A stretch of 64,000 bases of DNA. Source: Nansenia antarctica. Lineage: Eukaryota > Chordata > Actinopteri > Argentiniformes > Microstomatidae. The DNA lies in the NCBI GenBank assembly GCA_963989245.1, contig OZ022339.1, forward strand, positions 24,719,262-24,783,261, given 5' to 3'. Positions 51,130 to 63,142 of this stretch are shown here, in pieces. The position numbers and the translations under genes are program-made. Numbering within the stretch: the first letter of the stretch is position 1; every line of letters starts with the position of its first letter. Under the pieces are notes generated by a model. It ran no database searches, was not told the DNA's origin, and saw only the letters and a program-made list of their open reading frames with translations.

Positions 51130-51421
51130 ACACAATGCCTCCTACGCGTAATGAAGTCAGACTGACTGTGAGAGAAATCCAAAAACACCCGGCACTAGGA
51201 CCGTGGCTCTGTCAGTGCGCAAATCCCAGCGCAGGGACCTCTCCTCTCCTCTCCTCTCCTCTCCACTAGACGCGCTCGTAACCAGCGGGGCCGTTTGCTG
51301 CGGCGCCAGCCATCACCGGGGAAGCACCTTCTGTACGCACCTCTCTCTCCCGTCCCGCTGCTTCGTGTCCAAAACCACCGATATCTGGGCTCGTCTCCGA
51401 GGCCCTCCGTATGGGCTCACA
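51130..51421 (+). promoter_or_regulatory. galnt16: galnt16 5' flank / 5' UTR
   Basis: GC content rises sharply before the start codon, and a CCTCT run lies at 51239-51264. No TATA box seen. The frame of galnt16 is open upstream to an ATG at 51203. Confidence 0.5.
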
Positions 51422-52826
51422 ATGCGCAGGATTCGGGCCAACGCCATCGCAATTTTGACCGTTGCGTGGATCTTGGGGACATTCTATTACCTGTGGCAGG
51501 ACAATAAACCGCACACGTCCCCGTCGTCTCCGTCGGGCAGCAGGAGCCATGGGGGGCAGAAGGGGGCAGCTGCGTCTGGACGGCTGGAGATCCATCGAGA
51601 CGACCGCACCATCCCGCTGATTGTAAGCGACAGTTTTTTTTGGGGGGGGGGGGGGGGGGGACAAGAGATAGAAGAAGCAATAATAATAATAATAATAGGG
51701 GGGCTAGGGAGACTGTGGTGCTGGAGGGGGGCGAGCTGCAGGGAAGTGTGTGTTGCATGTTGATGATGTGCGGGAGGCTAATCTCGTGTCCCGATGCACA
51801 GCTGGCTGGAGGTGTTATCTCCAAATTAAAATTATAAAAATTAAAATTAATTAATAAATTAATTATCTTGGTCACCGCCTCCCTGAGCCTATCTATCTAT
51901 GCCCACTGGAGCCTATTTGGTCGCAAAGAAGAAGGGTTAATTAATGCAACGATGAACCTAAATGTAGCCAACGTACGGTGCGCAACGCGTTGTGCAATGG
52001 CCATTGCATTGCCATCATGTAAGATAATCCCTGCGATGTAAATATTGTTATATCACTTGTGTTGTTAATGTACACGGTCTGTCTGTCGTGCGTCTGTTAG
52101 AGCCTCGCAGGACCTCAAGTACCCATAAGAGGCTTTCCTTAAGACCCTGGACGGTGAGGAGGGCGCAAGGTTTCTCCGTCCGTAAGCGCTGTGGCAGGGA
52201 TCAGGAACCGTTTCATTTTTATTCCCTGGGAAAGACGATATAATACGGTGGCTGGATAGAAAGAAAGAGGTCTGAATTAACGTGTGCAACGTGTGCAATG
52301 GTTAGTCCATGCCTGACATGTTTTGGACGCTTCGTGTCAGACAGGAGCAGGGAACACATTTCATTTGAATTAGACATAGAAGGAGGCTAGGATTCCACCA
52401 CCCACATACTGTATGATTCGCTTCTTAAGCATTCAAATGGGCATGAATGCACAACAGCTAAGCTGTCACGTCATAGCTTTTACCATGCAGAATGTTATCA
52501 GCCTACAATATATATATTATTGACCTTGACCCTTGTGTGATCTAGCCCTTTTATGTTCTAGGGCTCTATTCAGTCCCGTGTCCATCTACATGTCAGGCGG
52601 CCTAGCTTTTTATTTTGTCCTATATCCGTGATATCTTTATGTTGTGGCTTATAATAACTCCTGACAGTTCTATCCTCTCCATAAATGGAGCATTTACATT
52701 GTTACAAGGGCCAAGCCCCCGGGCCCGCTGTTAGATGACGGAAGATATGGAAGTGCGTATGCTTTAATAAGACATGGAATACTTTACCTCTCCAGACTTT
52801 TAACAAGATCAATGAAACACACTCAG

Positions 52827-52883
<57 letters not shown>

Positions 52884-52884
52884 C

Positions 52885-52965
<81 letters not shown>

Positions 52966-52991
52966 CGTGCGTGTGTGTGTGTGTGTGTGTA

Positions 52992-53083
<92 letters not shown>

Positions 53084-56000
53084 GTTCAGGCATCAGACTG
53101 CCGCGCTGATGTGGCAGATGTGTGATAAGTCTTCAGATGTGCCAAATGTTTGTCTTTAGTTTGTCTTTAGCGGAGATATGTAAACGTTTTAGATAGGAGG
53201 GTTGAATCTACAGCTGCGTATTGTAGGCGTCCGTCCCTGTCAAAGGAGGATGCTGTGCAGGTATCGAAATTATAAATGAGTTTTTTTTTTTAAAGCAAGC
53301 AAACATATGGAACACATTTAAATGATGTCGCTGTTTGATATGCCAAATCACATCAAATTAATTTTAAGTAATCTGTACGCAGATGTGGAAATAGTGGGCT
53401 ATATATATTTTGTAGATGTAGCTAGGCGACATAACGTAATTAGGACTATTTTGAAAAATAATATGAAGCCGACAGCTTCGATAGATTTTTATTTGAATGA
53501 TATAAATGGATATAATAATAGGCCTCCATCTACAGTAGCTTGTACAATAAAGTGTGGAACAAGACGTGCACTCCATCGTGCCCTCCAACCAGGACTCATG
53601 ACATCATTCACGGTGACTAATGTCTTGGCCAGAGCCATGGCTCTGAGCTACATATCCTACTATGCCATTACATGACTAGATGAACCCAATGGTCAGTTGG
53701 TTTAGTTGGTGTGTGATGTCCAATATTTTCCCAACATAGACTTTTGAATGTCCATCTTTAAATCGGATAATGTTAATTTAGCCTATAAGACTTTTGAAGT
53801 TATGCCTATATATGCCACTATTATACTATACATGCCTCATTACCGGTATTCTTTTCAGTTAAATTGAGTTTGGTCAATGCGTCAGTTTGAACTGAGAATA
53901 TTGTATTGTAGACCTAGTGTGTGCTATACGTGTTTGTGTAATCATAACTTCACAATAGGTTAATTCACGTTATTCATCCGACCAAGAACCCAGATTTACC
54001 CAAAACTATAGTTATCAGAGTGCAATTCACCCTAGTCATGTGATCTCAATCAGTATGCCTTCCTTGCCAGACCAGCTTTGCTCTCCAACAGGACACAACA
54101 GGCAAATAAAGGTTGTAGGTACACAAAGCCTGGAACAACTTTAGGGTATTTCTTTCTTTCTTTCTTTCTTTCTTTCTTACTTTCTTTATCTTTCTGTGGG
54201 CAAAACATTTTCTACAGCCTTCCAGTAACCATGACAATAGATCAAATTCTGTGATATTATCATAACAGTGCTGCAATTTGCGTTTTATTTGCTATGGTAA
54301 AGCATTCCTTTTGGAATATATATTTATTTCCATGAGCTCTTGCTTCATGCTTCCCCAATTTCTGCCCCTTTCGCTTTGGCCGTCTTAGAAGCCTAAATAC
54401 GTCTGTGTCTCAGGAGGTAAAGGCTGTGTCTCAGGAGGTAGAGGCTGTGTCTCAGGGGGTAGAGGCTATGTCTCAGGAGGTAGAGGCTGTGTCTCAGGAG
54501 GTAGAGGCTGTGACTCAGGAGGTAGAGGCTGTGTCTCAGGAGGTAGAGCCGTTATTTAATGATCGCAAGGTTGGCAGATCGGCGGTTCGAGCCCGGCTGG
54601 CCACATGTCGAAGTGTCCTTGGGCAAGACACTGAACCCCAAATTGCTCCCAGTGAGCGGGCTGGCGCCATGCATGGCAGCTTGCCGCCATTGGTGTGTGA
54701 ATGTGTGTAACTATGAAGGGGTGAATGAGAGGCCGTTGTAAAGCGCTTTGGATAAAGGCGCTATATAAGTGCAGTCCATTTACCATTTAAATGCGGATGA
54801 TGTATCTGTGTTAAGGTGTGTGTATTGAGATTGAGATTGATTGAGATTGAGATAACGTTTATTGCCACTATGCATTACACATATAGGAATTTGCTTCGTC
54901 ACCACAGCAAGTGCGTTTATACTTTTTTCACATATCAAAAAACAGGACAACACAACAACAACACAGGACAGACAACAGTGCATTGGATAGTGCGGTATAA
55001 AGTAAAGTGCAGTGCAGAGTTTTTTACAGTGAGTCCAGTTCAGTCCTGGGCAGACTTGGGGGCGGGGGGGGGGGGGGAAGCCAGAGTCATTTAACAGCCT
55101 GGCGGCTGAGGGGTAGAAGCTGAGCCTGTGGCGGGCCTTCAGTGCCTTAGGCAGCCGCAACCTTCTTCCAGAGGGAAGCAGGGTGAGGAGGCCGTGGCCG
55201 GGGTGGAAGGGGTCAGCCATGATCTTCCTTGCCCTCCTCAGAGCCCTGGTGTCATGCAGGGAGTTGAGGGAGGGCAAGGGACAGCCGATCACCCTCTCTG
55301 CTGAACGTAGCACCCGCTGCAACTTGGCCTTGTCCTTGGTCGTTGCAGCAGGGAACCAGGTGATGATGGAGTGGGTGAGGATGGACTCTATGATGGCCGT
55401 GTAGAACTGGACCATCATGGACCTCGGCAGCCTGAGTTTCCTCAGCTGCCGGAGGAAGAACATCCTCTTCTGGGCCTTCTTTGTGAGGGCCTCGGTGTTC
55501 TGCTCCCACTTTAGGTCCCGGGAGATGGTCATGCCTAGAAAGCGGCATGACTCCACGGAGGCCACCGGGGTACCTCCCAGCGTGATGGGAGGGGGCAGGG
55601 CTGCTTTCCTTCGGAAGTCCACCACCATCTCCACTGTTTTTAGAGCATTTAGCTCCAGATTGTTTAAACTGCACCAGCTCTGCAGCCCCTCTGCAGCCCC
55701 TCGATCTGCATTGATTACTGCCAAGCAGACTTTTCCATCAGTCATTTGTGCTTTTGCTTGCGTGACCTTTTTGGACATGGGTAAATACATTTCACTAAGG
55801 TCAAAGTTCAACCCAATACGCCCTCATGATTATCATGCCGGCACGAGGGGGGCAGCCTAGAGGTTAGAGAGGCCTGCTAGCAATCGGAAGGTTGCTGGTT
55901 GGATCCCCACCTCAGGAGGGAGCTGCATGTGCCCTTGAGCAAGGCACTTAACCCCTAATTGCTCCAGGGGTGCCGACTATGGCTGACCCCGTGCCTAGAG

Positions 56001-59000
56001 CAAATCAAATTACTACAATTGACTGACAAGTTGATTAAATGGCAAATAAACCAATAATAAAAAAAAATATTATGCCACACACAGAGTAGCTGGGGTCAGG
56101 TACAACACATGTCCAAGGCTTTCCTCGGGTGGAATACCAACAATACACTTTAACACTAGAACAGCCGTGCCTTTTTACCTACTAAAAGAGCCGCCTCAAA
56201 TGACCCCCTCTTTACAATAATAAGCTGCTATTTACACACAACGACCACTAGTTGGCCGATTGTAAATTATTCTGCTTCCTACACAGAAAAACAGCAAAAT
56301 ACCTTTATACTCGCTTATCCTGAAGTGATTTTGAAAATGTAAGGATACTGGGGTGGTAGAACGCACATATCTAGGAAAAGTCATGAAAGGAGGGTCCTGA
56401 AATTTGATTGAGTGCAAAGATTTGCTGATTAGATATAAATGGATGTGATTGCAACAGATGTGATTGCAAGACACCCTCCAGTTCCCTACAAACAAACTCA
56501 GTCGACTTCTCATGTTCATATTTAATTCAGTAGATGAAGTATTGAAGTGCCGTCTGTGCTTCTGTCAGGTTTTTTTTCTTTTCTTTCTCTTGAGAAATGG
56601 AAAGTGAGGTCATCGGTGCCTGAAACCTGTTTGGGAGTCTCTCAGCCTCTCCCCCGACATACCGTTAATAACCCAGGCCTGAACAATGCAGCTCTTTCCT
56701 CTCTCCTCTCTTTCCATCCATTCCTCTCTTATATTCTCTCTATCACTCCGACCACATCTCTCCTCCTTCCTTCAAATATTCATCACCTGGATTCATCTCT
56801 TCCACTCGGCTATTCTGTGACCTGTGACCTGTGTCGCCTGTCGCTGTTACAGCTCCTCATTCACAATATGCTACTTCCCCCCAGCACTGCGTCTCCTGAA
56901 GACACCCGCTTTCCCCTCTACTGTGTCCCCTAAAAACTTCTATTGCCCCCCTTGTACTGTTTCTCTGTTTCTCCAGTGTCTATATAAAAAAGGAAAAGAA
57001 AAAAAAAGAGGCTCGGTTTAGAAGAAGGTGATAGAAGAAGGTTTTTCCTTCTATCAATGGCCCCGGGCCTGAGCTGGATTACTCTTCCTGCTACGACTGG
57101 TGGATTGATGATTCACTTGCTTAGTCAAATGTATTTATTGTAAGTCGCTTTGGAATAAGGCGTCTGCTAAATGCCAAAAATGTAAATGTAAATGTAACGC
57201 TTTGGCCCTGAGTTTGTCCTGGTCAGGTAGCGTGGGCAGAAAACCCCCTAATGCTAAGAATCTCACACGAGAGGGAGTGCTGTTATACTGAATATCAGCA
57301 CGGCTGTGATTCGGTCGTAGGTACGAGGCCGCAGGCCTTAGCACGACCTCGAGTGTGATATTGCTTTTATACAACAGTTCTACAGCGCCATTTATTAGTC
57401 AACAGTAATAAGCGACAACAGATTATGATTTGTTTGCTTATTTTGTGGGAAGTGCAACAAAGAGACGACAGACGTAGGTTGGAGTCGAGGATGTTTACTT
57501 CACTCACTTCTGCTACATGCTAACATACACTCTCAGTGACAACCACAATAACTTCACCCGGAACCGGAAACCCTTGCCCCTTTAACCCCCACTCTTAAAG
57601 GTACAAACCCTTCTTGGTGAATGTCTCTTAATGTGAATCACCACACAGGCCCCCCCAGAATTCACCAACCCAGAAGGTACAAAAAACCAAGATAACCATT
57701 AAAAGTCCAACTGAACAGGCAATGGACTTTGTGAGCGGTTCCATCGGGACATGAAGGCCGCTCTTCGGGCCAGCCTGATGGACAGTGGCTGGGTGGACCG
57801 CCTCCCGTGGGTCATGCTCGGTCTTCGCTCTGCCCCCAAAGAGGATCTCCAGGCCTCGTCCGCCGAGCTGGTGTATGGCCAGCCACTGCGGGTTCCTGGG
57901 GAGTTTCTTCCAGAGGCTGCAGCTCCCTGGTCGGCCGCCTCTCATAGAACTGTGTTCCGGGGCATTGTGAATGACCTCGTCCCCATTCCGACATCACGTC
58001 AGGGTCACCAATGTGGGAAGTGCAACAAAGAGACGACAGACGTAGGTTGGAGTCGAGGATGTTTACTTCACTCACTTCTGCTACATGCTAACATACACTC
58101 TCAGTGACAACCACAATAACTTCACCCGGAACCGGAAACCCTTGCCCCTTTAACCCCCACTCTTAAAGGTACAAACCCTTCTTGGTGAATGTCTCTTAAT
58201 GTGAATCACCACAATTTAATCATTTATTTTGGCTCTGTCAACAAAAAATAGTTCCGCAACTGGACTGTTGCCTAATAGGGACAACAGGGACTACAGATGG
58301 AAATTAGCTCATGAGCTAACCACGCATTTACATTGATGTGGAAACTGATTTGTTGATTAATGTGCACTGTCCCTGGTAAATAAATAAATAAAATAAAAAT
58401 AGTAACCTGAACACAAACATCTGCAGGCTAGCTACTTTGATATTAACGGTCATTTCGGAGTGATACATATAGTTAAAAGTCCCAGTGCTGTTATACTGTA
58501 TATCGGCACTCATGCAATGCCTCTTGTCCAATCAAATGACTTGGTCGGAACTAACTGTTGTATAATAGACGCTAGTGTCTTTGAGAGTTTCAGACTTTAA
58601 CTGTCAACCCATGTACCCTCATCAACCCTCCTGTATTCTGACCTCTGAGCGCTCTGTCCCGCCCCCTGCAGGTGACCCAGCCCCCCCGCGTGGAACAGCA
58701 GAGCCAGCTGGTGGGCAGCTTTGATGAGAAGGCCTACCTGGCAGGCAAGCAGCTGAAGGCGGGGGAGGACCCGTACAGAGACCACGCCTTCAACCTGCAC
58801 GAGAGCGACCGCCTCGGCAGCGAACGCGCCATCAGAGACACACGACACTACAGGTAACTGGAACTATACATGAACACACACACACACACACACACACAGA
58901 CAGACAGACACACACATGCACGCACACAAACAGACACACACACATGCGCACACACACACACAAACAGACACACACACATGCGCACACACACACACACACA

Positions 59001-59816
59001 CTGCACTGTAAACGGATTCATACAGTACACACCAGTTCTGGGATAGACTTGCAATGACTTTGCTATCATTAGCCAAACAGCAGAATAGCTTGTTGCATAT
59101 ATGAATGAAAATGTCTTTACTCAATAGATGTTGTGTTCACGTCCTCTGCAGGTGTGCGTCAGTGAATTATGACTCTGATCTTCCCTCTACGAGCGTCATC
59201 ATCACCTTCCACAACGAGGCACGCTCCACCCTCCTCCGCACCATCAAAAGGTAAGGAACATTCTGTATTTATGTTTGTGTGTGTGTGTGTGTGTGTTACG
59301 TTCTTGTTCTCTAGGGTAAAGAAGTAACAAATTACAGTTGGTATGAGTAAAATTAAAGATATTTATTTGGCCATGACAGATTTGAAGTCTTATAGTAATG
59401 ATAAAAACAGAATTCCTAGGATGGTTTTGCTGCAATCAAATAAAAGAGTGACTATTAAATAAAGCACAAAATAAACACTAAACTAGTACTAATGAATTCA
59501 CTAAACAAAGATCTCTACAAGATCACTAAACAACAAACACAACTAACAAATTAAACCACCAGCATGGCATTATACAAAATGGTGGGAACAGCTGCTGCTG
59601 GTTTTCTCTCAGGGTCTTTTGAATCCTGTGGCCTCTGATGATTGGCTGGTGTTCTGATGATTGGCTGGATGATTTCCCAATTATCAAGGGGGGGTGGATC
59701 CCCTGGACTAGGACTCATCTCCTATTTAGGTTTTAAAGAGATACACAGACAACCAGAACAGACACTACTACAGACACAAACATATAGACAGACAACCAGG
59801 CTACTGATAGCCGTCA

Positions 59817-59865
<49 letters not shown>

Positions 59866-60789
59866 TTTGTGAAAATGTGAGTTCAGCATTCTAAAACAGC
59901 ATGTTTGGATACTGGATTCTGATTGGCTAGCAACAGTGGTAAATATCCCTCAAACAACCCACAGTTCAGAGTATCAATGCGCCTCCCAATCAATCTGATT
60001 AAGAACACCTGTGCTGACCTACAATGCAATGGTTGATCTTGTTTATGGGACTATATTCAGGTTACACCTTAACTGCTCCTCCTGAGACATCTTCTGCCCC
60101 TCAGCACTACGTCTCCTAAAGACACACGCTTTCCCCTCTACTGTGTCCCTAAGAACTTCTATTGCCCCCCTTGTACTGTTTCTCTGTTCCTCCAGTATTT
60201 AAAAAAAATAAAATAAAAAAAGTTTTAGAAGAAGGTGATAGAAGAAGGTTTTTCATTCTATCAATGGCCCCGGGCCTGAGCTAGACTACTCTTCCTGCCA
60301 CGAATGGTGGACTGATGATTCACATGCTTAGCATTCAAATGTATTGATTGTAAGTCGCTTTGGAATAAGGCGTCTGCTAAATGCCAAAAATGTAAATATA
60401 AATGGCGGAAGGATATTGTATTCTGAAACGATTAATGATTGTAAATACATGAATTTAATGTTACACCTGTGTATTTGTATTTTTTTATATTATGTGGTGG
60501 CTGTTGTAGAAAAGCAATTGACCATTGGAGGGCGGGGGTTGTGGACTCATTTACCACTGTACAGGGTTTTCCTACTCGGCTCTGCCTCGTGCCACAACCC
60601 TGTACCAGTGGTAAATGAGTCCACAACCCCCTTCCTCTCATGGTCAATTGCTTCCTTTTATTCCTATTTTTTTAAACTTTGTTTATCAATCTCTCCCTTC
60701 ATCTCTGTCTCCCTCTCTCAGTGTCCTGATGCGGAGTCCCGCCTCTCTGATACAGGAGATTATCCTCATAGACGACTTCAGCTCTGACC
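51422..60789 (+). CDS. galnt16: Polypeptide N-acetylgalactosaminyltransferase 16, first four coding exons (continues right)
   Basis: Exons: 51422-51622, 58672-58853, 59152-59250, 60722-60789 (donor at 60790); phases agree, 183 complete codons plus one base. MRRIRANAIAILTVAWILGT gives a short cytosolic tail and a type II signal-anchor (about residues 7-25), followed by YYLWQDN, near-identical to human GALNT16. Then come a Ser/Gly-rich stem, FDEKAYLAGKQLKAGEDPY, RDTRHYRCASVNYDSDLP, and the start of the GT-A domain (TSVIITFHNEARSTLLRTIK; LIQEIILIDDFSSD). The DxH metal site and ricin-type lectin domain must lie downstream. Family role: Golgi enzyme starting mucin-type O-glycosylation, moving GalNAc from UDP-GalNAc to Ser/Thr. 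The start was chosen by similarity, with A at -3. Confidence 0.92.
51839..52828. other. galnt16 intron 1, left part, no feature seen
   Basis: No repeat family of this window found. AT-rich start; the rest is mixed, possibly single-copy DNA. Confidence 0.45.
52829..53082 (+). repeat. (GT)n microsatellite, about 250 bp, with GC and AT interruptions
   Basis: Interrupted by two 'gcgtgcgtgcg' blocks at about 52878 and 52960 that suggest an internal duplication of about 82 bp. Confidence 0.95.
53083..54404. other. galnt16 intron 1, middle; (TTTC)n at 54151-54185
   Basis: AT-rich; ORFs at 53322 and 54046 have no recognisable similarity. No gene claimed. Confidence 0.45.
54405..54548 (+). repeat. 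21-bp tandem array made from the head of a SINE
   Basis: About seven units of 'ggctgtgtctcaggaggtaga', which is the box A end of the SINE that follows. 21 is a multiple of three, so one frame stays open (VSQEVEA repeats). Confidence 0.88.
54540..54790 (+). mobile_element. tRNA-derived SINE with amplified head
   Basis: Box B GGTTCGAGCCC at about 54583, the 'gtccttgggcaagacactga' core and the 3' end 'gtgcagtccatttaccattt'. Confidence 0.85.
54825..55830 (-). pseudogene. Non-LTR retrotransposon ORF2 C-terminus and 3' tail (L2/CR1/Rex1-like)
   Basis: 343-codon ORF (55811-54780, - strand). LNALKTVEMVVDFRRKA and ESCRFLGMTISRDLKWEQN are the end of a reverse transcriptase; KAQKRMFFLRQLRKLRLP, ILTHSIITWFPAATTKDK and LLTLLPSGRRLR are the typical C-terminal blocks. 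A (TCAATC)n tail lies at 54825-54855. 5'-truncated: the catalytic YADD part is gone. The same 3' end occurs at 2916. Confidence 0.88.
55848..56062 (+). mobile_element. tRNA-derived SINE, second family
   Basis: Head 'gggcagcctagaggttagag' (box A-like), GGTTGGATCCC (box B-like), core 'ttgagcaaggcacttaaccc', A-rich end. Differs from the SINE at 43046. Confidence 0.75.
56063..56865. other. galnt16 intron 1, no feature seen
   Basis: No recognised element; short ORFs only. CT-rich around 56640-56780. Confidence 0.45.
56866..57192 (+). mobile_element. LINE-like 3' end family (gtaagtcgctttgg), copy 3
   Basis: Same sequence as 22290-22606, ending 'gtaagtcgctttggaataag'. Confidence 0.6.
57444..58213 (+). 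mobile_element. Ty3/gypsy-like LTR element, internally deleted, identical LTRs
   Basis: LTRs 57444-57645 and 58012-58213 (202 bp each, TGTGGGAA...TCACCACA) read identical base for base. ATTT flanks both sides (57440-57443 and 58214-58217). Only 366 bp of internal DNA remains. I could not recognise a primer-binding site or polypurine tract. Confidence 0.93.
57725..58011 (+). pseudogene. Retroelement integrase C-terminal fragment
   Basis: Reads FHRDMKAALRASLMDSGWVD, then LPWVMLGLRSAPKEDLQASS and AELVYGQPLRVPGEF, the post-catalytic part of gypsy-type integrase. It runs straight into the 3' LTR. The catalytic core, RT and gag are all absent, so the copy is inert alone. Confidence 0.88.
58870..59000 (+). 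repeat. (CA)n-rich microsatellite with ACACAGAC and ATGCGC variants
   Basis: Starts 17 bp after the donor of galnt16 exon 2. Confidence 0.9.
59819..59862 (+). repeat. (GT)n microsatellite
   Basis: About 21 GT units; a shorter one is at 59275-59295. Confidence 0.95.
59885..60660. mobile_element. Family H hairpin element, reverse copy, split by a 0.5-kb insertion
   Basis: 59885-59945 and 60485-60660 together match 10490-10735 in reverse. The insertion holds the LINE-like end at 60057-60402. The right part ends 61 bp before galnt16 exon 4. Confidence 0.65.
60057..60402 (+). mobile_element. LINE-like 3' end family (gtaagtcgctttgg), copy 4
   Basis: From 'caggttacaccttaactgct' to 'ctgctaaatgccaaaaatgt'. 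Confidence 0.6.
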
Positions 60790-61019
60790 GTGAGTTCTTT
60801 AAAACGAGATGTTCAGAGCTTGTTCCTTATCTATGCACCTGCTGTGTGTTCTTCTGACAGAAACAAGAGGAAGAAGAACACAGCGAGACATGGAGATTGT
60901 GATAAGGCGATTCATGAGAAACTATAAAGAGATTCAGGGTGTGTTCTCACTAGAACATTTGCTTCACTTGGAATCGGAGTTTAGGATAAAATTCGCTTTG
61001 CTCTGCGTCGTTTGGAGCT

Positions 61020-61222
61020 GTGAGAACATGAGAGAGCTGTGGACTTTCATGTGAGAACATGACCTTAGATTGTGAGAACATGACTTTAGATTGTGAGAAC
61101 ATGACCTTAGATTGTGAGAACATGACCTTAGCTTGTGAGAACATGACCTTAGATTGTGAGAACATGACCTTAGATTGTGAGAACATGACCTTAGATTGTG
61201 AGAACATGGCCTTAGATTGCAA
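61020..61222 (+). repeat. 21-bp minisatellite (gtgagaacatgaccttagatt)
   Basis: About nine units with few changes; both strands stay open in several frames because 21 is a multiple of three. Confidence 0.9.
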
Positions 61223-61491
61223 GAGAGAGACTTTGTCGGAAGATTGATCCAGTGTTCCATTGTACACTGGGAATCCCATGTGAACAAAGATGGCATGAAG
61301 AATAGACCTTCTCTGTTGCAATCAGGATATAGATAATGCATGAGTGATTGTATTACAGTCATTTTTCTCCATCCTCATAAGCCAAAATAATTATATGAGC
61401 TCACTTTGCACAGTATCCACACCACTCTCTCTGATTACCACCACATGCGCCTCCCTATGGAACCAGCACAACAGCCAATATTCACTGTACA

Positions 61492-61493
61492 CA

Positions 61494-61551
<58 letters not shown>
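61492..61551 (+). repeat. (CA)n microsatellite
   Basis: About 28 CA units with one early TA. Confidence 0.95.
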
Positions 61552-61553
<2 letters not shown>

Positions 61554-61729
61554 CATAAACACACATGGAGAGCTGGCGCAGGCTCCTACTTCTCAGTGGC
61601 AGCAACAGCAGCATCAGCAGCAGATCTGTCGGGTTACTTACGGGCCGTTTGTTTTTCGTTTCATTTTCACAAACAAAACGCCTCGTAGAGCGGAGCCAGC
61701 GCCCACACTGAGCCGGGCCGTCAGTCAGT

Positions 61730-61968
61730 AAGTCGTGATGTAAGGTTCTATCTCAATTTTTGTCAAAATTGAGTTTTCTACATAATCTGATCCACTAGGT
61801 GTTTATTAATGCCTGTGTGGTGTTATTTCTTTAAATGTTGACATTTTTGAGTTAGTAATTAATAAAATACAAAGGTTCCATCTCACAAAACATAATGGAA
61901 TGTAAAAACTTTGATGCTCAATATCTCTGAACTACTCTACACGGAGATAGAACCTTATAATTCCGTAA
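61730..61968. mobile_element. Family C element
   Basis: 'gtcgtgatgtaaggttctat' to 'gatagaaccttataattcc'; fifth copy, in galnt16 intron 4. Confidence 0.68.
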
Positions 61969-61969
61969 C

Positions 61970-62315
61970 CGGGTTATATCCTCTCACATGATCAGACACG
62001 GTCACGGGAAGCAGGTAGTGGTGTAGTCTAGGTGATACGCAGGACTACGCCGTATACCCACTAGGAAAGGCCAAGGATTTCCATACACCCACTTAAAAAT
62101 GTGCGAGGATACGTAACAGTGTTTTGTGACAGAACTTTCACACTTTCATTCATAAGATTCACCCCGTCTGTGTTACGAAGCACTTGACTTTTGGACCATT
62201 GGGACTGACTATAGCGTCATATACCATCAAAGGGGGGAGATGCGACATGAAATATGTCAAAATGCAACACTATCATGCACAGATCAGCCTTGTCATTTAG
62301 ATATATATTATCACG

Positions 62316-62346
<31 letters not shown>

Positions 62347-62674
62347 ACGTTAGACAGGGAGGGATTTATTTTTATGCCGTTCCGAAATGAACAATATGAG
62401 GCTGGGAGGGAAATATCACAGTATACCCACTAGAAAAAACTAGACTACACCACTGAGAGAAGAGAGTGGTCTGGACCGGCCAGTCAGAGAGGCTGAGATC
62501 AAACTGGGGGGTGGGGTGGGGGGGGGTGGGGGGGTCATACGGTACAGACTCAGAAGATCAGTGGCAGGAGAGGGATTGTCCTGCTGCCCGCTAATCCTGT
62601 TAATGCTCGCCACGCAGGATGGGACGCCGGTCTTTGCTGCGACTTAAGCATGTGACTCCAACATCCAACAGGCT
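61970..62674. other. galnt16 intron 4, (TTA)n at 62313-62342, G-run at 62503-62535
   Basis: No gene. 'atacccactag' at about 62056 and 62423 in the same direction, with 'ctagactacaccactgag' at 62440, hints at ends of another element that I could not define. Confidence 0.4.
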
Positions 62675-62962
62675 TCAGGCTGTTGCGCAGGAGGTAGAGC
62701 CGCCGTCTAATGATCACAAGGTCGGCAGATCGGCAGTTCGAGCCCCGGCAGAGCCACATGTCGAAGTGTCCTTGGGCAAGCCACTGAACCCCCAAATTGC
62801 TCCCAGTGAGCGGGCCAGTGAGCGCCTTGCATGGCAGCTTGCCGCCATTGGTGTGTGAATGTGTGTGTGAATGGGTGAATGAGAGGCCGTTGTAAAGCAC
62901 TTTGGAGCAGCTTTGGAGCAGCAAAAAAGGCGCTATATAAGTGCAGTCCATTTACCATTTAC
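62675..62962 (+). mobile_element. tRNA-derived SINE, + strand
   Basis: Head 'gctgttgcgcaggaggtaga', box B GGTTCGAG-like (cagttcgagccccgg), core and 3' end as in 43046. Contains a duplicated 'ctttggagcag'. Confidence 0.85.
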
Positions 62963-63142
62963 ATGGGCCTCCCTGTGCTTACACGGATACATAGTTCATG
63001 CACACATCCATTAGGGACAAGGCACACATGCACACACTCCATCTGGCTGTACAAGCTTGCAACATCTGTCTGGTGTGAGATCTGTGACTGACTGTCCCTG
63101 TGTCATTATCCAGAGAATCTCTCCTCTCCTCCACGCACACAC

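Larger units (their letters stand above)
57271..58561. mobile_element. Family G element split by an LTR element and a LINE tail
   Basis: Outer parts match 4799-5252 and 26823-27139. Insertions are the LTR element 57444-58213 and a - or + strand LINE 3' end at about 58277-58408 with a (TAAA)n tail, neither of which is in the copy at 26823. Confidence 0.72.

Noticed and set aside
52809..53159. Long Cys-Val and Thr-His ORFs on both strands
   Set aside because: They are translations of a (GT)n microsatellite. The same holds for ORFs at 46810, 58848-59124 and 61344.
55417..55860. + strand ORF of 147 codons
   Set aside because: Antisense shadow of the LINE ORF2 on the - strand.
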